This document shows positions 24,258 to 32,842 of a stretch of DNA of 33,073 nt, one piece after another. The DNA comes from an uncultured Prevotella sp. (GTDB lineage Bacteria > Bacteroidota > Bacteroidia > Bacteroidales > Bacteroidaceae). The first letter of the stretch is position 1; each line of letters opens with the position of its first letter. The stretch covers positions 1 through 33,073 of the forward strand of contig URSZ01000010.1 in the NCBI GenBank assembly GCA_900550635.1. The letters are read 5' to 3'. The translations under genes were made by a program, and so were the position numbers. The notes beneath the pieces were generated by a model. The model worked only from the letters and a program-made list of their open reading frames with translations. It did not search any database and was not told where the DNA came from.

Positions 24258-25177
24258 TATCTGTTATAATACCGGTGTACAACCGTGAGAGTTATATAAG
24301 CGAAACGTTACTGACGATAAAGAATCAAACGTTTCGCCCTTTGGAACTAATAATTGTAGATAACTGTTCCAATGACTCCACACTTGATATATGTCGCGAT
24401 TTTGCAGTAAAAGAGAGTTGCAATGGTTTTTCAGTAAAGGTAGTTCAGGAAAAACGTCCCGGAGCTTCGGCGTGCCGAAATACCGGTGCACGCGCCGCAA
24501 CGGGCGAGTGGCTCAGCTTTTTTGACTCCGATGACTTGATGAGCGCCGATTTCATTGCCGACGCTATGAAGTCTGTTTCTGTCGAAACGCAACTCGTGGC
24601 AGGAGCTACCAATATGGAAATCAGTGGAAAATTCCGCCGCCGGGTTTTCAGATATAGTAACAAGGTGGAAGAACAGATACTTACAGGCGAACTCTCCACG
24701 CAATCTTTCATTATACGTGCTGATTTTTTCGGCTTGACAGGAGGATGGAATGAGAATCTTCTGCGTTGGAATGACTGGGAATTGGGAGTAAGGATACTCT
24801 TAATGCGTCCCGTAGTGGCATGGCTTAGAGATAAGTCATACCATGTAGTGCGGGCGCACAGTGACAGTATTACAGGCAACAGCTTTTCTGCTTCGTTTGA
24901 CGCATTGATGAAGGCTTGCCGGGCAGTGGAACAGGATTTGCAGCATTCTGCAGCTGTTTCGCGAGCAGCTGCAAAGGCTTTGGCTTACCGCGTTTACATG
25001 CTTGCAGGAATTTTTAGTCGCGAAAGAACACCACATTCAGCCGTTCAGGCAAAGGAATATGCCGATTCACTGGCATTTAACGGGGTATGCCGGTGGACGG
25101 GGCAAATGCTCATGCGTTATGTAGCACGTGGCGGCAGGGGAGCATGGATTGCGGCACGTGCGTTGTCAGCATGGTAG
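24251..25177 (+). CDS. GT2 family glycosyltransferase
   Basis: The 308-residue protein is a canonical GT-A/GT2 enzyme: VSVIIPVYNRESYI at the N-terminus, LELIIVDNCSNDST (31-44), RPGASACRNTGA (69-80) and the DXD-type motif FDSDD (91-95). The start is GTG at 24251, inside the end of the preceding gene; the frame leads directly into the conserved first strand, which leaves no room for a later start. It is the last gene of the polysaccharide cluster. The rhamnosidase gene converges on it with a 50-base gap. No clear terminator is visible between them. Confidence 0.88.
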   Translation: MLVSVIIPVYNRESYISETLLTIKNQTFRPLELIIVDNCSNDSTLDICRDFAVKESCNGFSVKVVQEKRPGASACRNTGARAATGEWLSFFDSDDLMSADFIADAMKSVSVETQLVAGATNMEISGKFRRRVFRYSNKVEEQILTGELSTQSFIIRADFFGLTGGWNENLLRWNDWELGVRILLMRPVVAWLRDKSYHVVRAHSDSITGNSFSASFDALMKACRAVEQDLQHSAAVSRAAAKALAYRVYMLAGIFSRERTPHSAVQAKEYADSLAFNGVCRWTGQMLMRYVARGGRGAWIAARALSAW

Positions 25178-25227
25178 GTTTGCCTGTATAGTGCAAGCTG
25201 AATGTAAGGACAAGCGTATATTTTAGC

Positions 25228-27879
25228 TTATTTACCTATAATCCGATAATGTCCGGAAGGTAAAAGAATCTCTTTTTTTGCTTCCGATTCTGTTCCATTA
25301 ATTGAAAGCGAATCCACTTTGATGGGAAATGTAATTGTAGCATGGCTACCAACAGGTATATTTACTTCTAAAGTGCATGAAGATGTTTCTTTCTCCCAAC
25401 GCACACTCAACGGGCCATAAGGTGTATCCTTAGAAACCTTTGCCCATGAAACCTTTTCCGGAATTTGAGGACGTATGAAGAAATGTTTATATCCGGGTTG
25501 CTTTTCATCAGGCACAATACCTCCGAGAGCCTGATAAAACCAAGAACCGATTCCGTTATAGCAGTTATGTATATGGCTTCGTTCTCCGTTCCAGTGTTCC
25601 CATGTCGTGGTCGCTCCGTTGTCTATCATATACAGATATCCCGGGTAATCACGTTTTTTTAGCATATTGTACATGAAATCAACTTCATGATTCCGTGTTG
25701 CCCATTCGGTAATTACAGGAATGCCCACCAAGCCTGCAGATAAGTGTCCTTTAAAACGTTCTTCTGTTACTTGATATAATGTCTTTTCGACCTCTGGAAT
25801 CAAATCTTCCGGAGTAGCCCCGCATAACATAGGATATACCAAATCGATTTGCGTACCGGAAGAATAGCTTTTGTGCTCCGGGTCATAGAATGTATCTTGT
25901 ATCCGTTTTATAAGCTCTCGGTAGCATTGCCCGTAATGAGACTTATCTGCTTCCTTTCCTAATACTTGGGCTATCTTTTCCATCGTTTGGTAACAAATAG
26001 CGATGTAGCAATTGTTTACCACATCTATGGATGACTGGATAGTCTGGTCTATTCCGGTAGGAGTTGCCCAATCTCCCAAATACCAATTGCGATAAGTCTG
26101 GTCCGGCCATTTCTTCAATAATCCATTGGGTGAGTGTATTTCCACATACTCTAGCCACCGTTGCATATAAGGATAATAACGCTCCAATAAGCGGCTGTCT
26201 CCATAATTAACATACGTTTGCCAAGAAGCTGTTATGATAAATCCGCACCAATACGGGCCCCCTCCGGCGGCAAACGGATTGGGAGCCGTATGGGGCATAT
26301 CCCCGTCTTCACGCATACAATCGCCCCATGCCTGCATCCAATTCATATACGTAGGTGCCAAATTAAACAAGGTTTGCCCGGTTAGTGTAGACGCATTCCC
26401 GTCTCCACCGTATCCCAATCGTTCAACGTGCGGGCAATCCACCATATCCCCGCCAATCATCAGGCATTCCAAGGTGTAATGTATCATGTCGTGAATAGCA
26501 TTCAAGTCATTATCCGAGCAAGAGAATGTAGATTTCCCTGAATAATCGGTATGAATCAGGCATGCTGTAACGTCCGATAATGCCGGAGCCTCTTTAAGGT
26601 TAGATATTTTCAGGTAACGGTAGGCATGATAATTGAACTTATTACAAAAGGTCTCGTTTTCTTTCTCGGAAGCGTAATAATAGTCCTCATAAATGCCATC
26701 GCGGAATTGACCTTTTTCATCCAGGAAATCGCAATAACTGATTCGTATGCGCTGTCCTGCTTGTAACTGGGGAAAATTAATCTTCGTCCATCCGGTGAAA
26801 TTCTTTCCCATGTCGAATATCCAGGCCGTATCCCCGGAGGCCATAACCGTTTTGGGATGCCATTCTTCTTGAATTTGGTTCATCTCAACCATTTGAGGCG
26901 TAACCTTGTGTTCCGGGATGTTAACAGTCCTGACTTTTCCCCAATCCGCTTGGTTTAGTGATTCAGTAGTCATATCAGTCAGGAGTTGGGAAGCGTCTAT
27001 GATTTCTCCTCCCAATTGGTGTATTCTCCATGTGGATTGATAACCACTTTCCCTGGCTCTCCAATAAGAGTCCGTAATTAGCATGGTAGAACTATTTCCT
27101 TCTTTGATTTCTTCCATTTGTGCTTTAAAGAAAGGGCCTCCTTTTACTACGCCGGGCAATCCGTCATGATACCAACCTTGTCCGAGCCAAACAACCAAGT
27201 CGTTCTCGCCATCTCGTAGTAAGCCGGTTACATCATAAGTGACTGTTAAAGAACGCTTGTCGTATTGTGAAACCGCAGGAGTCAATACCGCGTTGCTTAT
27301 TTTTTCGCCATTCAGGTAAGCCTCATGGTATCCCAAGGAGTTGACATGCAGCAGCACTTTCTCTTCGGAGCGTTTCCAAAGAAAAGTCTTTCTGAACTGT
27401 GGAGATTTAGGCTCGTCTCCCGTAGGTTCAATTCCGATATATTGCGCTTTCCAGTCTTTCGGCTTCAACAGCCCTATAGCGAAACAAGCCGGCTTACTCC
27501 AATCCGTCGCTTTACCCTCTTTGTCCCAGACACGCACTTTCCAATAAGCCATATCCTTGGAAGTTAACGGCTTTCCTTGATAAAGAAGCCCTGTTGATTG
27601 TTTCGAAACAATTTTCCCCGAATTCCACAAGTCTGCTTTCCTTTCCGATAATAATTTCTCTGAAGAGGCAACTAAAACCTGGTAGGCGTGTTGTTCCTCT
27701 CCCTGTTCATTGGAGGTAAGAATCCAACTTAAGTGTGGTGATGTATTATCTATACCTAAAGGGTTAACCAATGATTCGCACCGTAATTCTCCTACTTGCA
27801 ACGCAGACGTTGAATTACACGAGACTAAAAGGGCGGTGCAAAACAGATAAAAAAGGTTTCCCAAAAACGACTTTTTCAT
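25228..27879 (-). CDS. GH78 alpha-L-rhamnosidase lipoprotein
   Basis: The 883-residue enzyme hydrolyses terminal alpha-L-rhamnose from glycans or plant glycosides. The lipoprotein signal ends LVSC with lipidation at C21. An N-terminal fibronectin-like domain (about 28-135) and the rhamnosidase N-domain (about 140-320) follow. A beta domain (about 330-445) precedes the (alpha/alpha)6 catalytic barrel (about 450-795) and a C-terminal beta domain. Catalytic residues fit those of Bacillus RhaB by spacing: D481, the general acid E486 and D493 in DCPHVERLGYGGDG, and a second glutamate E761 in TTTWEHWNGE. It is on the opposite strand to the polysaccharide cluster, with its own upstream region. No SusC/SusD pair is near. 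Confidence 0.94.
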   Translation of the reverse strand: MKKSFLGNLFYLFCTALLVSCNSTSALQVGELRCESLVNPLGIDNTSPHLSWILTSNEQGEEQHAYQVLVASSEKLLSERKADLWNSGKIVSKQSTGLLYQGKPLTSKDMAYWKVRVWDKEGKATDWSKPACFAIGLLKPKDWKAQYIGIEPTGDEPKSPQFRKTFLWKRSEEKVLLHVNSLGYHEAYLNGEKISNAVLTPAVSQYDKRSLTVTYDVTGLLRDGENDLVVWLGQGWYHDGLPGVVKGGPFFKAQMEEIKEGNSSTMLITDSYWRARESGYQSTWRIHQLGGEIIDASQLLTDMTTESLNQADWGKVRTVNIPEHKVTPQMVEMNQIQEEWHPKTVMASGDTAWIFDMGKNFTGWTKINFPQLQAGQRIRISYCDFLDEKGQFRDGIYEDYYYASEKENETFCNKFNYHAYRYLKISNLKEAPALSDVTACLIHTDYSGKSTFSCSDNDLNAIHDMIHYTLECLMIGGDMVDCPHVERLGYGGDGNASTLTGQTLFNLAPTYMNWMQAWGDCMREDGDMPHTAPNPFAAGGGPYWCGFIITASWQTYVNYGDSRLLERYYPYMQRWLEYVEIHSPNGLLKKWPDQTYRNWYLGDWATPTGIDQTIQSSIDVVNNCYIAICYQTMEKIAQVLGKEADKSHYGQCYRELIKRIQDTFYDPEHKSYSSGTQIDLVYPMLCGATPEDLIPEVEKTLYQVTEERFKGHLSAGLVGIPVITEWATRNHEVDFMYNMLKKRDYPGYLYMIDNGATTTWEHWNGERSHIHNCYNGIGSWFYQALGGIVPDEKQPGYKHFFIRPQIPEKVSWAKVSKDTPYGPLSVRWEKETSSCTLEVNIPVGSHATITFPIKVDSLSINGTESEAKKEILLPSGHYRIIGK

Positions 27880-27968
27880 GTTATTTTCTCTGATTTGATT
27901 TTTTCAAAAAAACTTTACCCGGTCCAAGCAGCCCGGTACATGTAAATGCTTTTAAGCAATAGTGGCTT

Positions 27969-27976
27969 CAAATTTA
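27969..27976 (-). promoter_or_regulatory. Possible promoter -7 box for the rhamnosidase gene
   Basis: On the - strand TAAATTTG fits TAnnTTTG. It is 90 bases before the ATG, and no TTTG -33 element is found at normal spacing. The dyad at 27948-27959 lies between it and the gene. Confidence 0.35.
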
Positions 27977-28097
27977 ATAAGATTTATTAGTATTATCTTG
28001 TTTCCTTGGGTTAATTTAATATTACAGACCGAGCGGTGTGCGGGACGTAAACGGAGGTGCGGAAACGCGGCGTCGAAGCGGACAAATCCCAAGGCTG

Positions 28098-28209
28098 GGA
28101 ATGAAAACTGTGTTACAGTTTTTTACGCCCACGTGGGAACAAAGAAAAAATATGTCTGACATATTTTGAAATATGTCAGACATATTTTAAAATACAAGGC
28201 ACATATTTT
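28098..28209 (+). repeat. Interspersed palindromic repeat, copy 5
   Basis: The leader (about 28098-28146) keeps GAAAACT, GTTACA and CCCACGTGGGAACAAAG. Three units follow: 28147-28167 and 28168-28188 are each odd palindromes of AAAATATGTC type arms (the second starts with G), and 28189-28209 has the CAAGGC core. The copy lies downstream of the glycosyltransferase gene and upstream of the rhamnosidase gene (both on the - strand). Confidence 0.9.
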
Positions 28210-28277
28210 TCACCACATAAAACAAGGGGCAAAAACTAAGGCTTAAAATGCGGACAAAATCGGATGTGCCGGCATGG

Positions 28278-29423
28278 TCAGTCCAACTGAAGCGCCGGAT
28301 CGTTTTTGGCTTTTATTTTTGCGTCTATGCGTTGCAGCCAGAAGTTGACGTATTGCTGCGCCACCTTGTCGGCGTCGTGGTATTTGTGTATATACTCTAC
28401 GCTTTGCCGCGAAAGCTCGGGAATGCGTTCGCTGTGTATCACGAGGTTCTTCAGTTCGTTGTACACGCTTTCTTCGTTTGGCAGCACGTTTATTATCGGT
28501 CTCAGTTCTTTTTCGCCGAGTATCTCGTAGTTTTCTTCCTCGCCGCCACCAACTACCACAAGTCCTTTTGCCATGGCCACAAGGGCGTTCATAGCCGGAG
28601 TGTAGGAATAAAGCTGGTCGAGTATAACATCGCTGGAATTCATGAGGTTTTGGTACTTTTCGAACGGCACTGATTCTACCTTTATCATTTCGGCTTTTTC
28701 GGGATATTCGCCAACAACACGTTCAAGTGCGCGCAGCATTATGTCTGTGCCTTTGTATTGGCTGCGGCTTTTCTGTATTCCTATAAAGAAACGTACACGC
28801 TCGTGCGGCGTGGCTGTCTTGGGCGTTACTGTGCTTAGGTCTATTGGGAAGGGTATGAATTTCAGCTTGCTTTCAAAATATGGCTTGTAGGACGCATAGT
28901 ATTCATACAGGCCGGCAATAATACCGTCACAATTTTGTGCAATGCGGCAATTCAGCATGCCTTTTACTCCGCTTCCCCATTCCTTTATCCATATGTCGTT
29001 TTCGCCGTCGTGACGTATTTGGTTGCCGAAGTTGAAGTCGCTGTATCGGAACGTCTTGCAGTCGCAACCGGCATGAACCCAGAAGTGATCCATTCCGAAT
29101 GCTCCGAGGAACATGGATTTGTTGCGCTTGCGCAGCAAGTTGTATATAGGATTTATTCGTTCAGCTTTCAGCGGAAGGAATATGGGGTTTATTATCTGTA
29201 CGACATCGTAGTCTTTGAGCTTGGGCAGCACTTTCATGAGCCTTCCCACGAATGCCGTGGTGCCGCGTACTCCCAAGTCGTAGCGTCGCACGTCGATGTC
29301 GCGGTGGTAGTTTTTCCAGTTGTCGCCGTCGGAAACTACGGTCACTGTGTGCCCTAACCGCCTCAGCCCGCAGGCCAATGCCCAGTGCACGTTGCTGAAC
29401 TCGCCTAATAGTAGAATTTTCAT
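28278..29423 (-). CDS. GT-B (GT4-like) glycosyltransferase
   Basis: The 381-residue protein starts with the nucleotide-fold strand MKILLLGEFSNVHWALACGL and the LGHTVTVVSDG segment typical of GT-B enzymes. The C-terminal half has FFIGIQKSRSQYKGTD (nucleotide-sugar domain start) and the acidic site around GGGEEENYEILGE, in the place of the GT4 E-x7-E motif. No signal peptide or membrane helix is apparent, so it acts on the cytoplasmic side, probably in surface glycan synthesis. It is the last gene of the - strand ispE operon, 35 bases after the ferredoxin gene. Substrates are unknown. Confidence 0.82.
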   Translation of the reverse strand: MKILLLGEFSNVHWALACGLRRLGHTVTVVSDGDNWKNYHRDIDVRRYDLGVRGTTAFVGRLMKVLPKLKDYDVVQIINPIFLPLKAERINPIYNLLRKRNKSMFLGAFGMDHFWVHAGCDCKTFRYSDFNFGNQIRHDGENDIWIKEWGSGVKGMLNCRIAQNCDGIIAGLYEYYASYKPYFESKLKFIPFPIDLSTVTPKTATPHERVRFFIGIQKSRSQYKGTDIMLRALERVVGEYPEKAEMIKVESVPFEKYQNLMNSSDVILDQLYSYTPAMNALVAMAKGLVVVGGGEEENYEILGEKELRPIINVLPNEESVYNELKNLVIHSERIPELSRQSVEYIHKYHDADKVAQQYVNFWLQRIDAKIKAKNDPALQLD

Positions 29424-29458
29424 GTTGTCGGTTTTGTTTGTTGCCTGCCGCCTTTCGG

Positions 29459-30289
29459 CTACGGCAGCCTGTTGCCCGAGTGCCTGCCTGTTTCTTGCGG
29501 CCCGGCCTGTTCCTTTATGTATTGTTCCATTTCGGCGGCATGGCGCCTGAATGTATATTGTCCTTTCCTCATGGTGCTATTTCCGAAGTTTATGGCGTGG
29601 TTCGGGCATGAGTTGTAAAAGTTCAGACACACCTCGCAGTTACCGTTCCATGTGGGAAGTCCGTCCGAAAGTATGACGTTGCCAACGGGGCATGCCTTTT
29701 GGCAAATGCCACATCCGGTGCATTTGCTGTTTACATTGAAAGGCTTGTCTTTTACGAGGAATTTATAAAAAAGGTTTCCCAGCACGTATGTCTTTGTACG
29801 CGGCAAGGCTCCTTCGAAAACTTCGGTGCGTTTGCGCCGGGCGTTTATGTCGGCCGCAATCTGGTATATCCTTTTGGCAGCGTTGCGGTATTTTTTTCTC
29901 CTTAGTTCGTCTTTGTCTACTTCAAAGCCCGGCAGGCACACATATACGTCGGGCATTATTACCGAGTAGGCACTGTCTATTCCTATTCCCCGCAGCAGCA
30001 TGAGGCGGCGCAGTATTTTCAAGGTTTTCCCGCAGTCAGTGCCGCATGTCAGTATCGCGTAAACAAAGCGTCCGCTTGCGGCGGCGCGGTTTAGTGTGTT
30101 GCAGAAACGCCTTACTATCTTGGGCGGCTGCCACCCGTATACGGGAAAAACAATTCCGAGGAAAGCACTGTTTTCGTCTGTGGGAATGGGTTCTTTTTCC
30201 GACATGCTGCATACGCAGTCGTTTGTAAGTGCGGCGATTTCCTGTGCAATGAATCTGCTGTTGCCCGTTCCGGAAAAATAGTATATCAT
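29459..30289 (-). CDS. EFR1-type flavodoxin-ferredoxin fusion protein
   Basis: The 276-residue protein joins an N-terminal flavodoxin-like FMN domain (YYFSGTGNSRFIAQEI, 3-18; FPVYGWQPP, 48-56) to a C-terminal ferredoxin region. The first 4Fe-4S motif is complete: C190, C193, C196, C200-P. The second has C218, C221 and C228-P but Phe (F224) where the third cysteine normally stands. Such proteins are thought to shuttle electrons to unidentified partners. The gene begins 14 bases after ispE. IspG and IspH, later enzymes of the same isoprenoid pathway, need reduced ferredoxin or flavodoxin, so a supporting role is conceivable but is only inference. Confidence 0.85.
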   Translation of the reverse strand: MIYYFSGTGNSRFIAQEIAALTNDCVCSMSEKEPIPTDENSAFLGIVFPVYGWQPPKIVRRFCNTLNRAAASGRFVYAILTCGTDCGKTLKILRRLMLLRGIGIDSAYSVIMPDVYVCLPGFEVDKDELRRKKYRNAAKRIYQIAADINARRKRTEVFEGALPRTKTYVLGNLFYKFLVKDKPFNVNSKCTGCGICQKACPVGNVILSDGLPTWNGNCEVCLNFYNSCPNHAINFGNSTMRKGQYTFRRHAAEMEQYIKEQAGPQETGRHSGNRLP

Positions 30290-30303
30290 TTTTTAGTGGT
30301 GAA

Positions 30304-31125
30304 TTACCTTAGTTGTTTCTTGAATACAAAACAATCGGCGAACACTTTTTCCGCTTCGTCTGTAGGCCTGTCGAAAATACCATATATTGCACTTCCGCTG
30401 CCGCTCATCGACGCATATATCGCCCCCATGTCGTATATTGTTTGCTTAATGGCTTTTAATTCGGGATATAACTTGAATACGGTTGTTTCGAAGTCGTTTC
30501 TTATCGTAGAGTGCCAATTTGTGATGTCGCCTTCCACGCATTTTCGCAAATCATAATCCGGCGTTTTTGGTGATATGCCCGAGTAGGCTTCGCGTGTGCT
30601 TACGCTTATTGACGGTTTTACCAATAGGAAGAATTTTCCGCTCAGTCTTACGGATATGTTGGAGAAAACATCGCCAATGCCTTCGGCAAAAACAGGCTTC
30701 TTTCGTATGAAAAACGCGCAATCGGCTCCATAGCGTGATATGCGTCTTTCCATCTCGTCTTCTTTCATTCCGAGGCAGAACATTTCATTCATGGCCTTCA
30801 TCATCTCGGCGGCATCACTGCTGCCTCCTCCCAGTCCTGCGCCAATGGGTATCTTTTTGTACAGGTAGATTGAGAGCCGGGGAAGATTGTATTCGCGGCG
30901 CAAATCGGAGTATACCAGATATACAAGATTGTGCAAGGGGTCTTCGCCCTTAGGCATACCGATTATCTGTATGTCTTCCTTTTCGTTTCCGTGTAGTTCC
31001 TTTATTTCCAATACGTCTGTTAATGGAATGGGGTAGAATACCGTTTCAAGGTTGTGGTATCCGTCGGGGCGTTTGCCGGTTACGTTGAGCCCTATGTTTA
31101 TTTTTGCACAAGGAAGCGAAAGCAT
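30304..31125 (-). CDS. ispE: 4-diphosphocytidyl-2-C-methyl-D-erythritol kinase IspE
   Basis: IspE phosphorylates the 2-hydroxyl of CDP-methylerythritol in the non-mevalonate isoprenoid pathway. From the ATG at 31125 the protein has 273 residues, the usual length. It starts PCAKINIGLNVTGKRPDGYH, with catalytic K8. The GHMP-kinase ATP loop PIGAGLGGGSSDAA is at 93-106 and the catalytic Asp is D135 in YGADCAFF. A frame extension to 31179 would add 18 residues (containing KICLPLQHK) that are not part of the family, so I reject that start. It heads a - strand operon with the ferredoxin and glycosyltransferase genes and is divergent from the MATE gene. Confidence 0.94.
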   Translation of the reverse strand: MLSLPCAKINIGLNVTGKRPDGYHNLETVFYPIPLTDVLEIKELHGNEKEDIQIIGMPKGEDPLHNLVYLVYSDLRREYNLPRLSIYLYKKIPIGAGLGGGSSDAAEMMKAMNEMFCLGMKEDEMERRISRYGADCAFFIRKKPVFAEGIGDVFSNISVRLSGKFFLLVKPSISVSTREAYSGISPKTPDYDLRKCVEGDITNWHSTIRNDFETTVFKLYPELKAIKQTIYDMGAIYASMSGSGSAIYGIFDRPTDEAEKVFADCFVFKKQLR

Positions 31126-31209
31126 TGCGAAATTAGTTTTATGCTGTAAAGGTAAGCATATTTTATAGCAAAAAGCCACCTGCAGGCGGTATAAGCGGAG
31201 TAAAATTGA

Positions 31210-31217
31210 TATTTTTG
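31210..31217 (+). promoter_or_regulatory. Promoter -7 box of the MATE transporter gene
   Basis: TATTTTTG fits TAnnTTTG and lies 38 bases before the ATG at 31255. A clear TTTG -33 element is missing at the expected distance. Confidence 0.5.
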
Positions 31218-31254
31218 CAGCCTGTTAACTAAAATCAAGATAAAATAACCTAAT

Positions 31255-32625
31255 ATGGAAAGGGACAGTATAGATTTGGGAACTGTAAAGGTGTCGCGGT
31301 TGTTCAGAAAGTATTTTATCCCGACACTTATAGGCATGCTGAACATTGCGGTGGCAACGACCGTGGAAGGTGTGTTTGTAGGCCATAAATTGGGAAACGA
31401 CGGAATAGCGGCTGTAAACCTTGTAATACCTTTGATGTTGCTGTTTACCGGAATAGGGCTTATGCTGGGCATAGGCTGCTCGGTGGTTGCGTCGATACAT
31501 TTGGCCAAAGGCAATGTCAAAGCGGCACGCATAAACGTAACACAGGCATTTATCGCAGGCAGTTTGATAGTAATTCTTCCGTCGCTGCTTATGCTGATAT
31601 TCCCGCGTCAGACGGCTTTGATTTTAGGCTCGTCGGAGTCATTAATGCCCATGACGGTAGATTACCTGGTATGGCTGTTGCCCGGTTTCCTGTTCAATAT
31701 GTGGATTGACATAGGTTTGTTTGTAATAAGGCTCGACGGTTCGCCGCGCGTGGCTATGTTCAGCAGTGTGGTGGCCGGCGCTTTGTGCGTGTTGATGGAA
31801 TGGCTGTTCATCTTTGTGTTCGAATGGGGTATAGTGGGTGCGGCTGTCGGCGCGGCATTGTCCATGTTCGTCGGTGCGGCTATAGTAGCCGGGTATCTTG
31901 TATTTAAAGTGAAGGTACTGAAGTTTTACAGATTGAAATGGTCGCGGAAAAGTTTACGTATTTCCATGCGTAACATAGGATACCAGAGCCGTATAGGTTC
32001 GTCGGCCTTACTTGGCGAGGCAACTATGGTTGTTTTCATGTTTGTGGGCAACCATGTTTTCATGAGCTATTTAGGCGATGACGGAGTAGGGGCTTTCGGC
32101 ATTGCATGCTATTATATGCCGTTTGTCTTCATGATAGGCAATGCCATAGCCCAGTCTGTTCAGCCTATTATAAGCTACAACTACGGTGCTGGAAATACCG
32201 ATAGAGTAAATGAGGCTTTCCGCCTTTCAGTGAAGACCGCCATTATATGCGGCGTAGCGTCAACGGTTGCGTTCGTCTGGTTTCCGGCAGCGTTGGTGGC
32301 GTTGTTTGTAGATGTTTCCATTCCTGCCGCCGGAATAGCGATTGACGGTTTTCCTTATATAGGGGCAGGCTTTGTGTGTTATGTAACCAATTTGGCCGTG
32401 ATAGGGTATTACCAAAGCGTAGAGAGGTTGACTCCTGCTACTGTTTTTGCCGTTCTCAGAGGATTTGCCATACTTGTGCCGGCGTTTTTGATTATGCCCG
32501 CCGTATTGGGCACTAATGGAATGTGGCTGGCAATGCCGTTTTCCGAGATAGTTACGTTTGCGGCGATAGTTGTGTTCTTAGTGTATGAACGGCGCAAGGC
32601 TTGCACGCGGAGTATGCCCCGCTGA
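31255..32625 (+). CDS. MATE family multidrug/cation antiporter
   Basis: The 456-residue inner-membrane protein has about twelve hydrophobic helices in two homologous halves. It has the family wording IPTLIGMLNIAVATTVEGVFVGHKLG in helix 1 and QSVQPIISYNYGAG at the start of the second-half loop. MATE proteins export drugs or metabolites in exchange for Na+ or H+; the substrate cannot be read. It stands alone, divergent from ispE, and is followed by a T-rich terminator. It resembles the MepA-like branch, but the assignment is by general pattern only. Confidence 0.9.
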   Translation: MERDSIDLGTVKVSRLFRKYFIPTLIGMLNIAVATTVEGVFVGHKLGNDGIAAVNLVIPLMLLFTGIGLMLGIGCSVVASIHLAKGNVKAARINVTQAFIAGSLIVILPSLLMLIFPRQTALILGSSESLMPMTVDYLVWLLPGFLFNMWIDIGLFVIRLDGSPRVAMFSSVVAGALCVLMEWLFIFVFEWGIVGAAVGAALSMFVGAAIVAGYLVFKVKVLKFYRLKWSRKSLRISMRNIGYQSRIGSSALLGEATMVVFMFVGNHVFMSYLGDDGVGAFGIACYYMPFVFMIGNAIAQSVQPIISYNYGAGNTDRVNEAFRLSVKTAIICGVASTVAFVWFPAALVALFVDVSIPAAGIAIDGFPYIGAGFVCYVTNLAVIGYYQSVERLTPATVFAVLRGFAILVPAFLIMPAVLGTNGMWLAMPFSEIVTFAAIVVFLVYERRKACTRSMPR

Positions 32626-32687
32626 ATCGTCTGCCCGCTGCGTGGAAGGAACTATAAAGCCGGATTATGTGCTGTGGTAACGGAAAT

Positions 32688-32725
32688 ACGTGTTTTTTGT
32701 CTGCGTTGTTTTTACACGTTTTTTT
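32688..32725 (+). terminator. Terminator of the MATE gene
   Basis: ACGTGT (32688-32693) pairs with ACACGT (32714-32719) and a run of seven T ends at 32725. The loop is long (20 bases) and T-rich. Confidence 0.55.
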
Positions 32726-32734
32726 ATAGGGCAA

Positions 32735-32842
32735 AAAATAGGTCGGACATATTTCAAAATACAAGGCACATATTTTAAAATATGTGCCTTGTATTTTTTC
32801 TTTTCTCCTACGTGTGTGTAACTACCTGAAAATGAGACACCA
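32735..32842 (-). repeat. Interspersed palindromic repeat, copy 6, with a perfect 42-bp palindrome
   Basis: Three 21-bp units occupy 32735-32755, 32756-32776 and 32777-32797. The last two are exact reverse complements and form a 42-bp palindrome with CAAGGC / GCCTTG cores. The leader reads on the - strand from 32842 to 32798 (ATTTTCAGGTAGTTACACA, then GTAGGAGAAAAGAAAA) and matches copy 4 closely. Confidence 0.9.

Larger units (their letters stand above)
27880..28277. other. 398-base intergenic region upstream of the rhamnosidase gene
   Basis: No supported gene. It contains a dyad TGCTTTTAAGCA (27948-27959) that could be an operator, a possible - strand promoter box (27969-27976) and repeat copy 5. 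The 28210-28277 part shows nothing I recognise. Confidence 0.6.

Noticed and set aside
30304..31179. Longer ispE start at 31179
   Set aside because: The additional 18 residues precede the conserved PCAKIN start and are not part of the family; the ATG at 31125 gives the normal length.
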